64,000 nucleotides of DNA from Bombilactobacillus bombi (GTDB lineage: Bacteria > Bacillota > Bacilli > Lactobacillales > Lactobacillaceae), in the NCBI RefSeq assembly GCF_003522965.1, contig NZ_CP031513.1, positions 186,001 to 250,000 on the forward strand, read 5' to 3'. This document shows, in pieces, positions 33,838-45,600 of this stretch (position 1 is the stretch's first letter; the number at the start of each line of letters is the position of its first letter). The notes below the pieces were generated by a model. It worked only from the letters and a program-made list of their open reading frames with translations, was not told the DNA's origin and made no database searches. A program made the position numbers and the translations under genes.

Positions 33838-36426
33838 ATGCCACAAAAAACCAAAGATACACCAATGATGCAGCAATATCTGAGTATTAAAAAAGATTAT
33901 CCGGATGCTTTTTTATTTTATCGGATTGGTGATTTTTATGAAATGTTTTATGATGATGCCATTAAGGGCTCACAGATTTTAGAATTAACATTGACTGCCC
34001 GTAATAAAAATGCTTCTGATCCAATTCCAATGTGTGGGGTTCCACATCATGCAGCAGACAGTTATATTGAAATTTTGGTTGATAAAGGCTACAAAGTGGC
34101 AATTTGTGAACAGCTCGAAAATCCCAAAGAAGCTAAAGGGATGGTTAAGCGGGGCATTATTAAGTTAGTCACTCCGGGAACTAATTTAGAAGATAAACCC
34201 AATCAAAGTAAGGAAAATAATTATTTAGCCGCTATCTTTGCAGTTAAAGATGAATTTGGGTTTGCCTATACAGATTTATCGACAGGCGAAGTGAATGTAA
34301 CTAGCTTTACCGATTTTAAACAAGTTAAAAATGAATTGCTTAATTTGCGTTGTAAAGAAGTCGTAGTTAGTCCTGACTTTGATACCGCACTAGCGGAGCA
34401 AATTAAAGATTTAGGTATTTTAATTTCTCAAGAAACTCCTCAAAAAAGTTATGCCGAAGTGGCTTTTGTCACGCAATCTTTAAAAGAACAATCCACTAAA
34501 CAAGCTGTAAATTATTTAATTGCTTATTTAATTGAAACCCAAAAACGCTCTCTTGCTCATCTACAAATTGCTAAAGTTTATGCTGCCAATAAATATTTAC
34601 AAATGGACCATAATGCGCAAAATAACTTAGAAGTCTTTCGTTCATTAAGAACAGGAGAAAAATCGGGGACTTTGGCCTGGCTATTGGATGAAACTAAGAC
34701 TGCTATGGGAAGTCGCTTACTGAAGCAGTGGTTGCGGCAACCATTGTTGGATCAACAAGCGTTAATTAAACGTCAAGATGTTGTGCAAATATTATTAGAT
34801 AATTATTTTCAACGGAGTTCTCTACAAGATTATTTAACCAAAGTATATGATTTAGAGCGTTTAGCAGGACGAGTAGCTTTTGGCAATGTTAATGGACGTG
34901 ATTTGATTCAATTAGCTACTTCATTACAGCAAGTTCCCAAAATCAAAGCTACTTTACGAGATTTGAATGAACCAATTATCAATCAATTAGTGGAGCAATT
35001 GCCTGATAGTCAAGGAATTTTGAATTTAATTGAGAAAGCCATTGTTGATGATCCACCGATTTCAATTACAGAAGGTAATTTGATTAGAGATGGTTATAAT
35101 AAGCAGCTGGACCAATATCGTGATGCTATGAAAAATGGCAAAGATTGGATTGTACAATTACAAGTTCAAGAACAAAAACTGACAGGTATTAAAAATCTTA
35201 AAATTGGTTTTAACCGAGTTTTCGGCTATTATATTGAAATAACTAATGCTAATAAAGCTCAAGTGCCCGAAGATCGTTATCAGCGCAAACAAACACTGAC
35301 AAATGCTGAACGTTATATTACGCCAGAATTAAAAGAAAAAGAAAGAATCATATTAGAAGCAGAAGAGAAGTCCACGATTTTAGAACATCAACTATTTGTT
35401 CAGATTCGTGATCAAATAAAACAACAAATAGCACCTATTCAAGTATTAGCACAAAAACTAGCTTGGCTGGACGTGTTGCAGGGATTTGCAGTTATTAGTG
35501 AACGATATCATTATATCCGGCCTCACTTTACTGATAAGAACCAAGTTAATATTATTGATGGCCGTCATCCCGTAGTAGAAAAGGTTCTCGGCAAGCAAAA
35601 ATATATACCTAATAGTGTGAAGATGAACGCTAGAACTTCCGTTTTATTGATTACTGGCCCTAACATGTCTGGTAAAAGTACCTATATGCGTCAAATTGCC
35701 TTGATTGTCATCATGGCTCAAGTAGGTTGCTTTATTCCAGCACAAAAAGCTGAGCTACCGATTTTTGATCATATTTTCACTCGTATTGGAGCAGCAGATG
35801 ATTTGATTTCCGGAAATTCTACCTTTATGGTAGAAATGATGGAAGCCAATGATGCTTTGCAGCATGCAACAGCGCACTCATTGATTATTTTTGATGAAAT
35901 TGGTCGCGGAACTGCAACTTATGATGGGATGGCTTTGGCTCAAGCAATTGTCGAATATTTAAATAATCATGTTCATGCTAAGACTTTGTTTTCTACCCAT
36001 TATCATGAATTAACAGAGTTAGCCAGTGAACTTGACTCAGTGCAAAATATCCATGTAGACGCCACACAAGAAAATGGGAAATTGGTTTTCTTGCATAAAG
36101 TGTTACCTGGTCCTGCCGATAAATCTTACGGAATTCATGTGGCCAAGTTAGCAGGCTTACCAACGGAATTATTACAACGGGCTCAAAAAATTCTGACTAG
36201 TTTAGAAAATCAGTCACTGACAGTTAATCCTGTGGATAAGAACACCCCCCAATTACCTCAGTCACAAGTGAAAGAACCAAAACAGCAACTGTCGTTATTT
36301 AGCGAACCACAGCCTAGTCATAATCAAGCTCTATTGCAGCAGCTGAAAGATGCAAATTTGATGAAAATGACACCTTTAGATGCTATGAATTTGTTGGCTC
36401 GTTTGCAAGACGAATTGGAGGATTAA
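33838..36426 (+). CDS. mutS: DNA mismatch repair protein MutS
   Basis: MutS (862 residues) recognises mismatches and small loops and starts repair. The mismatch-reading Phe-x-Glu is in [10 protein letters not shown] near residue 30. The ATPase core has [13 protein letters not shown] (about 610), [16 protein letters not shown] (Walker B) and STHYHEL. The C-terminal part carries QQLSLFSEP, a beta-clamp-binding-like motif. AGAGGTTG lies before the ATG. mutL follows after 11 bp, which starts a long repair and tRNA-modification cluster. Confidence 0.97.
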   Translation: MPQKTKDTPMMQQYLSIKKDYPDAFLFYRIGDFYEMFYDDAIKGSQILELTLTARNKNASDPIPMCGVPHHAADSYIEILVDKGYKVAICEQLENPKEAKGMVKRGIIKLVTPGTNLEDKPNQSKENNYLAAIFAVKDEFGFAYTDLSTGEVNVTSFTDFKQVKNELLNLRCKEVVVSPDFDTALAEQIKDLGILISQETPQKSYAEVAFVTQSLKEQSTKQAVNYLIAYLIETQKRSLAHLQIAKVYAANKYLQMDHNAQNNLEVFRSLRTGEKSGTLAWLLDETKTAMGSRLLKQWLRQPLLDQQALIKRQDVVQILLDNYFQRSSLQDYLTKVYDLERLAGRVAFGNVNGRDLIQLATSLQQVPKIKATLRDLNEPIINQLVEQLPDSQGILNLIEKAIVDDPPISITEGNLIRDGYNKQLDQYRDAMKNGKDWIVQLQVQEQKLTGIKNLKIGFNRVFGYYIEITNANKAQVPEDRYQRKQTLTNAERYITPELKEKERIILEAEEKSTILEHQLFVQIRDQIKQQIAPIQVLAQKLAWLDVLQGFAVISERYHYIRPHFTDKNQVNIIDGRHPVVEKVLGKQKYIPNSVKMNARTSVLLITGPNMSGKSTYMRQIALIVIMAQVGCFIPAQKAELPIFDHIFTRIGAADDLISGNSTFMVEMMEANDALQHATAHSLIIFDEIGRGTATYDGMALAQAIVEYLNNHVHAKTLFSTHYHELTELASELDSVQNIHVDATQENGKLVFLHKVLPGPADKSYGIHVAKLAGLPTELLQRAQKILTSLENQSLTVNPVDKNTPQLPQSQVKEPKQQLSLFSEPQPSHNQALLQQLKDANLMKMTPLDAMNLLARLQDELED

Positions 36427-36437
36427 GGAGGTTTTAT

Positions 36438-38336
36438 ATGGCACATATTCAACGCTTATCACCAACTTTAAGTAATCAAATTGCTGCTGGTGAAGTAATT
36501 GAGCGACCGGCATCAGTTGTCAAAGAACTAGTGGAAAATGCAATTGATGCTCAAGCGACCCAAATTGATATTGTCGTAAAAGATGCAGGAATTTCTTTAA
36601 TTAAAGTGACGGACAATGGTAATGGAATTGCTGCAGATGAAGTAGAACTAGCCTTTCAACCTCATGCTACCAGCAAAATTAGTTCGAACCAGGATTTATT
36701 TAATGTAAAAACGTTGGGATTTCGTGGTGAAGCTTTAGCTAGCATTGCTGCCGTAGCCAAAGTTCATCTAACTACAAGCACTAACGGTAGTCGCGGTGTA
36801 TTGGTGCAAATAGCTGGGGGCCAGCAATTAAACAAGCAAACTGTTGCAGCTACTAAGGGAACAAGTGTAGAAGTGAAGGATTTATTTTATAATACTCCTG
36901 CACGTTTAAAATATATAAAAACTGTTAATACTGAATTAAATCGAATCATTGATATCGTTAATCGTTTGGCTTTGGCACAACCACAAATTGCTTTTACTTT
37001 AATCAATGAGCAACGTAATTTAATTCGAACCTCGGGTAACGGAAATTTACAGCAAACAATTGCCGGAATATACGGACGTAAGGTTGCTGAACAAATGGTT
37101 TCCTTCGAGCAACAAACTTCAGATTTTAGAATCTTTGGCTTTATTTCTTTACCACAGCAAACAAGAGCTAGTCGTAATTATATTTCTTTATTAGTGAACA
37201 ATCGTTATATTATTAATTATCAGTTAACCAAAGCTTTGCTTGCTGGTTATGGTTCTAAGTTAATGGTTGGACGGTATCCCTTAGCAGTTGTCCATATTAA
37301 GATGGCACCCTTGTTAGTTGATGTAAATGTGCATCCGACTAAGCGTGAGGTCCGTTTAAGCAAAGAGGATCAGCTTATTGATTTGATAACAACAACAGTC
37401 GCGGCCAAGTTACAGCAATTGAATTTAATTCCCGATGCCGTTCATAATTTACCTGCTAATTTTGCAGCTGGTCAACAATTAGACTTTAAAAGCTCGCCTA
37501 AATTAGAACCAAAGCCCTTAGCTAATTCACAGATTGCCGAACCACAAACAAGTACTGTCTTATCAGATGATTTAGTAGCCGCAAAGGCTATTCATTTGCA
37601 ACCAATTTTTCAAGATGAACAGCATCTTCAAGAGTGGGATCAACATGTGGCCCAGTTTAAAGCAGCCAACGCTACTAAAACAACAACAGCAACTAATGAA
37701 AAAGTGACCTCACTAATTTCAGAAACAAAATTTCCAGAATTACGTTTTTTAGCACAAATTCATGATTCGTTTTTGGTTGCGGAGAGTGATGATGGCTTTT
37801 ATCTAGTAGATCAACATGCTGCTCAAGAACGAGTTAATTATGAAAAATTCCGCCAAGAAGTAGGTCAAGTGAGCCAAGATCAACAACAACTATTGGTACC
37901 TTTAGTTTTGGATTATTCCAATTCAGATGCCGTGATTGTTAAAGACCACTTAGATATTTTACGTAGTGTGGGCTTAGAAATTAGTACATTTGGTCAAAAT
38001 AGTTTTGTAGTACAAAGCCATCCAACCTGGATTGTAAAAGGGCAAGAAGAGGCCACGATTCGTGAAATTATTGATTATGTCTTAAAAGACGGTAAAATTA
38101 GTATAGCTAAGTTTCGTGAACAAACAGCTATCACCATGAGTTGTCGTTTGTCAATTAAGGCCCATGATCATTTGGATCAAGCTCAGGCCCAAGCTATTTT
38201 AGACCAATTAGCCCAAGCTCAAAATCCGTATAATTGTCCCCATGGACGTCCCACCCTGGTTCATTTTAGTAACCAAGATGTCAAGAAAATGTTTAAACGA
38301 ATTCAAGATCCCCATCAATCACGATGGACGAAATGA
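36438..38336 (+). CDS. mutL: DNA mismatch repair protein MutL
   Basis: MutL (632 residues) links MutS to downstream repair steps. The N-terminal GHKL ATPase has ELVENAIDA, VTDNGNGI and TLGFRGEALASIA. The C-terminal domain carries DQHAAQERVNYE, which fits the endonuclease motif DQHA(X)2E(X)4E, and CPHGRPTLV, so this MutL is a nicking endonuclease, as expected in a species without MutH. A Gln- and Thr-rich linker lies between (about 335-430). GGAGG precedes the ATG. Confidence 0.97.
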   Translation: MAHIQRLSPTLSNQIAAGEVIERPASVVKELVENAIDAQATQIDIVVKDAGISLIKVTDNGNGIAADEVELAFQPHATSKISSNQDLFNVKTLGFRGEALASIAAVAKVHLTTSTNGSRGVLVQIAGGQQLNKQTVAATKGTSVEVKDLFYNTPARLKYIKTVNTELNRIIDIVNRLALAQPQIAFTLINEQRNLIRTSGNGNLQQTIAGIYGRKVAEQMVSFEQQTSDFRIFGFISLPQQTRASRNYISLLVNNRYIINYQLTKALLAGYGSKLMVGRYPLAVVHIKMAPLLVDVNVHPTKREVRLSKEDQLIDLITTTVAAKLQQLNLIPDAVHNLPANFAAGQQLDFKSSPKLEPKPLANSQIAEPQTSTVLSDDLVAAKAIHLQPIFQDEQHLQEWDQHVAQFKAANATKTTTATNEKVTSLISETKFPELRFLAQIHDSFLVAESDDGFYLVDQHAAQERVNYEKFRQEVGQVSQDQQQLLVPLVLDYSNSDAVIVKDHLDILRSVGLEISTFGQNSFVVQSHPTWIVKGQEEATIREIIDYVLKDGKISIAKFREQTAITMSCRLSIKAHDHLDQAQAQAILDQLAQAQNPYNCPHGRPTLVHFSNQDVKKMFKRIQDPHQSRWTK

Positions 38337-38345
38337 GGTTGTATT

Positions 38346-38942
38346 GTGTTTGAGTATTTAAAAGGTACTGTTACTTATGTTTGTCCTCAATATATTGTCG
38401 TCGAAGCTAGTGGAGTTGGTTATCGTGTTTTAGTAGCCAATCCTTATCGTTATCAGCAAGATCGAGTTAATACAGTTTATGTACAACAAATAGTTCGTGA
38501 TAATGATCAATCATTATATGGTTTTTTTGATTTGGCTGAAAAACAACTTTTTCAACAGTTGACATCTGTTTCAGGTATTGGCCCTAAAAGTGCTTTAGCC
38601 ATTTTAGCTGATAATGATCACCAGGGTTTAATTCAAGCTATTGCCCAAAACGATGCTAAATTTTTGACTAAGTTTCCTGGTGTTGGTAAGAAAACTGCTC
38701 AACAAATTATTTTAGATTTAAAAGATAAGTTACCCCAACTAAATGTGGACCCTAATCTTGATACACCAACATTAGATTTAACAATGGATTCAGAAAATTC
38801 CGCCTTTAAAGATGGTTTACAAGCTTTGATAGCGTTAGGTTATAGTAATCGAGAAATTGAAAAAATTAAGCCACAATTGCAAAAACTATCAGGTCAAGAT
38901 GCAGGGGAATATTTAAGAGCCGGATTACAATTATTAAGATAA
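38346..38942 (+). CDS. ruvA: Holliday junction branch migration protein RuvA
   Basis: RuvA (198 residues) binds Holliday junctions and loads RuvB. Its OB-fold domain (MFEYLKGTVTYV) is followed by the helix-hairpin-helix region (QLTSVSGIGPKSALAIL and LTKFPGVGKKTAQQIILDLKDK) and the C-terminal RuvB-binding domain (about 150-198). It has a GTG start with GAGGTT 6 bp upstream and lies 9 bp after mutL. Confidence 0.96.
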   Translation: MFEYLKGTVTYVCPQYIVVEASGVGYRVLVANPYRYQQDRVNTVYVQQIVRDNDQSLYGFFDLAEKQLFQQLTSVSGIGPKSALAILADNDHQGLIQAIAQNDAKFLTKFPGVGKKTAQQIILDLKDKLPQLNVDPNLDTPTLDLTMDSENSAFKDGLQALIALGYSNREIEKIKPQLQKLSGQDAGEYLRAGLQLLR

Positions 38943-38955
38943 TGGAGGTGGTTGA

Positions 38956-39972
38956 ATGAGTGAAACAGAAATTACCAGTGATCACGTCTTAAGTGAACAA
39001 GAGGCGGCAGTTGAAAAAACGCTGCGACCGCAATATTTACGGCAATATATTGGCCAAGATAAAGTTAAAAAACAACTACAAGTGTATATTCAAGCTGCCC
39101 AAAAGCGCAAAGAAGCGCTGGACCATGTATTATTATATGGTCCTCCTGGATTGGGAAAGACGACATTAGCTTTGGTAATTGCTAATGAACTTCAGGTTAA
39201 TTTGCGTTCAACCACAGGTCCGTCAATTGAAAAAGCCGGCGATTTAGTAGCAATTTTAAGTGAACTGCAGCCGGGGGATGTTTTGTTTATTGATGAAATT
39301 CATCGTCTGCCGAAAAATGTTGAGGAAATTTTATATTCAGCAATGGAAGATTTTTTTATTGATATTGTAGTTGGCCAAGGTTCAGATGCGCATTCGATTC
39401 ACTATCCTTTGCCGCCATTTACTTTGATTGGAGCGACAACAAGAGCTGGTCAACTATCAGCGCCTTTAAGAAGTCGTTTTGGGATTATTGAACATATGGC
39501 TTATTACGATGAATCAGAATTAACTTTAATTATTAAGCGTTCAGCTGATGTATTAAATATTGCCATTGCAGATGAAGGTGCTCATGAAATGGCCCGCCGC
39601 TCACGAGGCACTCCACGAGTAGCTAATCGATTATTAAAGCGAGTACGAGACTTTGTCCAAGTGGCTGGACAAAAGCAAATTACCGCCCAAAATGCTGCCA
39701 GTGCCCTCAATCAGCTGCAGGTTGATACTGCAGGTTTAGACCAAATCGACCGCAAATTATTGCAGATGATGATTGACTTATATAATGGTGGCCCCTTAGG
39801 TCTTAAAACAATGGCCGTTAACATCGGTGAAGAACAAGAAACTGTGGAAGCAGTTTATGAACCTTATTTGCTGCAACAAGGTTTTTTAAAGCGGACACCG
39901 CGTGGTCGAGTGGTTACTGTCAAGGCTTATCAACATTTGGGAATTAAACCACCACAACAGAATGGAGAATAA
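38956..39972 (+). CDS. ruvB: Holliday junction helicase RuvB
   Basis: RuvB (338 residues) is the AAA+ motor that drives branch migration with RuvA. Walker A is [12 protein letters not shown], Walker B is [10 protein letters not shown], sensor 1 is in [12 protein letters not shown], and the arginine finger lies in PLRSRFGII. The C-terminal winged helix ends near [17 protein letters not shown] precedes the ATG. Its stop overlaps the queA start region, so they are translationally linked. Confidence 0.97.
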   Translation: MSETEITSDHVLSEQEAAVEKTLRPQYLRQYIGQDKVKKQLQVYIQAAQKRKEALDHVLLYGPPGLGKTTLALVIANELQVNLRSTTGPSIEKAGDLVAILSELQPGDVLFIDEIHRLPKNVEEILYSAMEDFFIDIVVGQGSDAHSIHYPLPPFTLIGATTRAGQLSAPLRSRFGIIEHMAYYDESELTLIIKRSADVLNIAIADEGAHEMARRSRGTPRVANRLLKRVRDFVQVAGQKQITAQNAASALNQLQVDTAGLDQIDRKLLQMMIDLYNGGPLGLKTMAVNIGEEQETVEAVYEPYLLQQGFLKRTPRGRVVTVKAYQHLGIKPPQQNGE

Positions 39973-39974
39973 TG

Positions 39975-41006
39975 ATGCTTACTTTGGATGATTTTGATTA
40001 TGATTTACCTCAGGAATTAATTGCACAAACCCCCTTAAAAAAACGTGACCAATCGCGCTTGTTGGTTTTAGATCATCAAAGCGGTGCTTATCAAGATCGA
40101 CATTTTTATGATGTCTTAGATTATTTGAATCCTGGTGATGCTTTGGTGATGAATGATACTAAAGTATTACCAGCACGCTTATATGGAGTTAAAGAAGATA
40201 CACAAGCTCATTTAGAAGTATTACTATTGAATAACACTGAAGGTGATGATTGGGAAGTTTTGATGAAACCCGCGCGACGGGCACCGATAGGAACTAAGGT
40301 GGACTTTGGCAATGGCAAATTAACCGCTACCGTAACGCAAGAATTAGATCATGGCGGACGCATGATTCATTTTGATTATGAAGGCATTTTTATGGAAATT
40401 TTGGAAGAATTAGGAGAAATGCCTTTGCCACCTTATATTAAGACTAAATTAGATGATCCTAACCGTTATCAAACCGTTTATGCCCGCGAAGAAGGATCAG
40501 CTGCTGCTCCCACGGCAGGTTTACATTGGACCAAAGATTTATTACAAAAAGTTCAAGACAAGGGTATTAAGTTAGTCTATTTGACCTTACATGTTGGCCT
40601 AGGAACTTTTCGGCCGGTTTCTGAACAAAATATTGATGAGCATAAAATGCATAGTGAATTTTATCGGTTAACTGCCGAGTCTGCTCAAATTTTGAATGAA
40701 GTACGCCAAAATGGCGGTAAAATTGTAGCTACAGGTACAACATCTATTAGAACTTTAGAAACAATTGGCACCAAGTTTGATGGCGAGATTAAAGCTGATA
40801 GCGGTTGGACGGATATTTTTATTAAACCTGGTTATCAGTGGAAGGTTGTAGATGAATTTATTACTAATTTTCATTTACCTAAATCAACCCTTGTCATGTT
40901 AGTAGCTTCATTTACTGGTCGAGAAAATATTCTGAATGCTTATCAACATGCTGTAGCAGAAAAGTATCGCTTCTTTAGTTTTGGAGATGCAATGTTTATC
41001 AAATAA
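39975..41006 (+). CDS. queA: tRNA ribosyltransferase-isomerase QueA
   Basis: QueA (343 residues) moves the ribosyl group of SAM onto preQ1-modified tRNA to make epoxyqueuosine. Motifs include [44 protein letters not shown], and [16 protein letters not shown] at 39964-39967 favours the second of two adjacent ATG codons (39975 rather than 39972). It lies next to tgt, the enzyme for the step before it, and within the ruv cluster, as is common in lactobacilli. Confidence 0.96.
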   Translation: MLTLDDFDYDLPQELIAQTPLKKRDQSRLLVLDHQSGAYQDRHFYDVLDYLNPGDALVMNDTKVLPARLYGVKEDTQAHLEVLLLNNTEGDDWEVLMKPARRAPIGTKVDFGNGKLTATVTQELDHGGRMIHFDYEGIFMEILEELGEMPLPPYIKTKLDDPNRYQTVYAREEGSAAAPTAGLHWTKDLLQKVQDKGIKLVYLTLHVGLGTFRPVSEQNIDEHKMHSEFYRLTAESAQILNEVRQNGGKIVATGTTSIRTLETIGTKFDGEIKADSGWTDIFIKPGYQWKVVDEFITNFHLPKSTLVMLVASFTGRENILNAYQHAVAEKYRFFSFGDAMFIK

Positions 41007-41012
41007 TTTTAG

Positions 41013-42167
<1,155 letters not shown>

Positions 42168-42237
42168 CATAATAGTGTGCAAGCGCTAATTGTTTGTTAG
42201 AATGGAGTAAAGTTAAATTTTTAATGAGGTGAAAGAA

Positions 42238-42711
42238 TTGAAATTATTAGCAGCAGCAAATAATAGTGGTAGTTATTCGATGATTTTTATTATCATTATA
42301 ATGTTTGCCTTAATGTACTTTACAATGTATCGTCCCCAAAAGAAGCAACAACAACAGCGTCAAGAAATGCTCAACCAAATTAAAGTTGGCGATCCGGTTG
42401 TAACTATTGGCGGTTTGCATGGGGTAATTGATTCAATGAATGATACCGATAAAACAGTTGTTTTGGACTGTGATGGGATTTATTTAACGTTTAGTCGTTC
42501 TGCTATTCGGACGGTAAGTCGAAATACTGCAGCTGCATCTGCGAATAGTGATTCCGCAAAAGCAGAAACAAAAGAAGCAGATACCCAAGCTGATTCTGAG
42601 GCAAAACCAACTACAGCTCCTGCAGATGCTGCTGAGCCAGTTAAAGAAGAAAAAGCACCTACGACAGATGCACCAAAAGCTGACAACGCTGAAGCTAAGC
42701 CAGAAGATTAA
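42238..42711 (+). CDS. yajC: Sec translocase accessory protein YajC
   Basis: YajC (157 residues) is a single-span inner-membrane protein associated with the SecDF complex. The helix (about 14-32, IFIIIIMFALMYFTMY) is followed by PQKKQQQQRQEMLNQIKVGDPVVTIGGLHGVI, the family core. A low-complexity tail of about 60 residues, rich in Ala, Glu, Lys and Asp, extends from about residue 98; such tails vary among lactobacilli. The start is TTG 42238 with GAGGTG 6 bp before it; the in-frame GTG at 42229 overlaps that site. Confidence 0.9.
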   Translation: MKLLAAANNSGSYSMIFIIIIMFALMYFTMYRPQKKQQQQRQEMLNQIKVGDPVVTIGGLHGVIDSMNDTDKTVVLDCDGIYLTFSRSAIRTVSRNTAAASANSDSAKAETKEADTQADSEAKPTTAPADAAEPVKEEKAPTTDAPKADNAEAKPED

Positions 42712-42787
42712 TAAACATGTAATAAATATTACAGCCCAATAATTTAATTTTTGACACGTTACTATGAATTAAATTATTACTATCAAG

Positions 42788-42838
42788 ACACTAATAATCC
42801 AAGCTTAATAAGAGCTTTAGGTTAATTAGTGTTTTTTT
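42788..42838 (+). terminator. Terminator of the mutS-yajC cluster
   Basis: ACACTAAT (42788-42795) pairs with ATTAGTGT (42825-42832), with further pairing inside, followed by TTTTTT. The rest of the gap up to 42999 holds a TATAAT at 42903-42908 that may belong to the zwf promoter, and nothing else clear. Confidence 0.82.
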
Positions 42839-42999
42839 ATAAGTGTTGTAAAATAGTTTTAGCCATCGTTTATTGTGGATTCTAGAACTTAGCGGTGTAA
42901 AATATAATTAGCTTTACATTTAATTTTTAAGATATGTCAATTAAAGCAATCAACTTAATTATGAGAGTGATCTTTTTATAAAAGCTGCAGGAGAAGATT

Positions 43000-44487
43000 A
43001 TGGCAAAAGAACAACGAACAATTTTTATTATTTTTGGCGGCTCTGGCGATTTAGCCCATCGCAAGCTATATCCAGCTTTATTCAAACTTTACATCAAAGG
43101 CTATTTAAGAGAACATTTTGCGGTGATTGGTACTGCAAGAAGACCTTGGAGTCATGAGTATTTTCGCCAAACTGTGATGGAATCAATTGGAGCTGACATC
43201 GGCGATCAAGAAAAGATTTCCGCTTTTGCACAGCACTTTTACTATCAATCACATGATGTCAATGATGCAAGTCATTACGTGGCCTTAAAAAAATTAGCAT
43301 TACAATTGAGTGATCAATATCAAACTCAAGAAAATCAAATTTTTTATATGGCGGTGGCGCCACGCTTTTTTGGCACGGTAGCTAGTCATATTAATTCTGA
43401 AGGTTTATTAACGAAAAGTGGCTATAATCGATTAGTAATTGAAAAACCCTTTGGACGTGATTTGCAAAGTGCTACGGAATTAAATAATAGCATTGCCGCT
43501 ACCTTTAAAGAGGAGCAAATTTATCGAATTGATCATTACTTAGGAAAAGAAATGGTTCAAGCATTACCAATGCTGCGTTTCACTAATCCGATTTTGGAAG
43601 CTATTTGGAATCATCAATATTTGAGCAATGTTCAAATTACACTTGCCGAAACCTTAGGTGTTGGCGAACGTGCTGGTTATTACGAAACAGCAGGTGCTTT
43701 GCGCGATATGATTCAAAATCACGCTTTACAGATTTTGGGTTTGATTGCGATGGAAAAACCAGCCGAATTTTCTTCAGCAGCCGTTCATCAGCAAAAAAGT
43801 GCGCTATTTGCGCAATTGCCGCTTTACTCAGCTTCAGAAGTTGATCATAATTTTGTTCGTGGTCAGTATGGTGTCGATAAAAGGGGAAACCAAACAGCAT
43901 ATCGTCAAGCAGATAATGTTGCTGATAATTCCAATATTGAAACTTTTGTTGCCGGTAAAATTATGATTGATAATCCACGTTGGCGGGGAGTGCCCTTTTA
44001 TGTGCGCAGTGGAAAAAGATTGCGCCAAAAAACTACGCGCATTGATTTGGTCTTTAAAACTAGTAGTAATAAAATTTTTACACGTGATCAGTTACGTAAA
44101 GGTAATACCCAACCAATGGTTTTAAGTATTTTTGTTGAACCGACACAAGGAATAAGCTTAACTATTAATGGCACTAATCCAGGTATGGGTTTACATCCTT
44201 TTTTGCACAAGTTGAACTTTCAACAGTCTGCTGAAGAAATGACTAATTCGCAAGAAGCCTATGAAAAATTACTGATTGATATCATTCAAGGTAATCAGAC
44301 TAACTTTACTAATTGGCAAGAGCAAGAATATACTTGGCGTTTTATTGATCAAATTCGCCAGCGTTGGGATCAAGTAAAAGCTGAATTTCCTAATTACTAT
44401 AGTAATAGTTTTGGTCCTCAAAGCAGCGTGGAATTGTTAGCACATGATGGTAATGAATGGATTTGGGGACCAGAATCAGTTCAATGA
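43000..44487 (+). CDS. zwf: Glucose-6-phosphate dehydrogenase
   Basis: This 495-residue enzyme oxidises glucose-6-phosphate to 6-phosphogluconolactone with NADP, at the head of the pentose phosphate route. The dinucleotide loop is IFGGSGDLAHRKLYPAL, and the active site is RIDHYLGKEMVQ near residue 178. Further motifs are VIEKPFGRDL and PFYVRSGKRL. AGGAGAAG precedes the ATG. Its stop overlaps the start of dinB by ATGA. Confidence 0.96.
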   Translation: MAKEQRTIFIIFGGSGDLAHRKLYPALFKLYIKGYLREHFAVIGTARRPWSHEYFRQTVMESIGADIGDQEKISAFAQHFYYQSHDVNDASHYVALKKLALQLSDQYQTQENQIFYMAVAPRFFGTVASHINSEGLLTKSGYNRLVIEKPFGRDLQSATELNNSIAATFKEEQIYRIDHYLGKEMVQALPMLRFTNPILEAIWNHQYLSNVQITLAETLGVGERAGYYETAGALRDMIQNHALQILGLIAMEKPAEFSSAAVHQQKSALFAQLPLYSASEVDHNFVRGQYGVDKRGNQTAYRQADNVADNSNIETFVAGKIMIDNPRWRGVPFYVRSGKRLRQKTTRIDLVFKTSSNKIFTRDQLRKGNTQPMVLSIFVEPTQGISLTINGTNPGMGLHPFLHKLNFQQSAEEMTNSQEAYEKLLIDIIQGNQTNFTNWQEQEYTWRFIDQIRQRWDQVKAEFPNYYSNSFGPQSSVELLAHDGNEWIWGPESVQ

Positions 44488-45590
44488 GTTTTTTAGAATT
44501 ACCTGAAATTATTAACGATAGCCGCCAAATTATTCATGTTGATATGGATGCTTTTTATGCTTCTGTAGAAGAACGCGAGCATCCACAATATCGCCAAAAA
44601 GCTTTAGTGATTGCGCCTGATCCACGTCAACATAATGGACACGGTGTAATTACAACGGCTAATTATCGGGCACGTCAATATGGTGTAGGCTCAGCGATGC
44701 CAGCTATTAAGGCTGTGGAATTAATCCCATTTTCAGAATTACTATTTACTTCGCCTAATTTCACTTTATATCGACAAGTATCAAATCAAATTCATCAAAT
44801 TTTTACCCAAGTAACAGATACTTGGGAGCCAGTAGCTTTAGATGAAGCATATTTAGATGTAACAGCTAATAAGTTGCATTTAAATGATCCGATTCAGATT
44901 GCTTTAATTATTCAAAGAACGATCAAACGTCACTTGCATTTGACTTGTTCTGTGGGAATTTCGTACAATAAGTTTCTAGCAAAAATGGCATCTGATTATG
45001 CTAAGCCCTTTGGGAGAACAGTAGTAACCAGCGCACAAGCACGGAACTTTCTGGCACCTTTGCCGATTAGTAAATTTCACGGTATTGGTCATGCGACTCA
45101 AGAAAAGTTAAATCGATTAGGGTTGCAAATTGGCCGAGATCTCCAACAAACATCATTTGATTTTTTAACTAGAAAATTTGGTAAAACTGGTTTTATGATT
45201 TATCAACGTGCGCGCGGTATTGATAATGAGCCAGTTAAGGCACAGCGCCAAAGTAAATCTATTGGGCGTGAGCAAACCTTTAATCGGCCAGTATTTAATG
45301 ATCAGCAAGCACAAAAAATATTTCAAAAAATGGCACAGCAGGTAGCTAAAAATCTTCAACAAAAACATCTTATTGGGCAAACAGTTGTGATTAAAGTGCG
45401 AACGGTAGAATTTGTCACTTATACACGGCGCCGTACTTTAGCACAAGCTACAAGCGATGCAGATGTTATTTTTCAAACTAGCCAGGAATTATTTGCACTT
45501 TTGAATTTGCAAACACAACCCCTGCGATTAATTGGGGTGACAATGACTAATTTACGGGAACAAAGTTTTGAAGAAATCGAATTATTTTAG
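44484..45590 (+). CDS. dinB: DNA polymerase IV (Y family)
   Basis: This 368-residue Y-family polymerase copies damaged DNA with low fidelity. The catalytic residues lie in IIHVDMDAFYASVEERE and LDEAYLDVT. SVGISYNKFLAKMASDYAKP and the helix-hairpin-helix segment ISKFHGIGHATQEKLNRLG are typical. The start is coupled to the zwf stop (ATGA). The zwf-dinB pair is seen in other lactobacilli. No clear beta-clamp motif beyond a C-terminal EIELF, which may serve as one. Confidence 0.95.
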   Translation: MSFLELPEIINDSRQIIHVDMDAFYASVEEREHPQYRQKALVIAPDPRQHNGHGVITTANYRARQYGVGSAMPAIKAVELIPFSELLFTSPNFTLYRQVSNQIHQIFTQVTDTWEPVALDEAYLDVTANKLHLNDPIQIALIIQRTIKRHLHLTCSVGISYNKFLAKMASDYAKPFGRTVVTSAQARNFLAPLPISKFHGIGHATQEKLNRLGLQIGRDLQQTSFDFLTRKFGKTGFMIYQRARGIDNEPVKAQRQSKSIGREQTFNRPVFNDQQAQKIFQKMAQQVAKNLQQKHLIGQTVVIKVRTVEFVTYTRRRTLAQATSDADVIFQTSQELFALLNLQTQPLRLIGVTMTNLREQSFEEIELF

Positions 45591-45600
45591 GAGGAATCAT

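Noticed and set aside
42480-42742. Other reading frames open across the yajC tail
   Set aside because: They result from the low-complexity codon composition of the tail and have no ribosome binding site or family resemblance.
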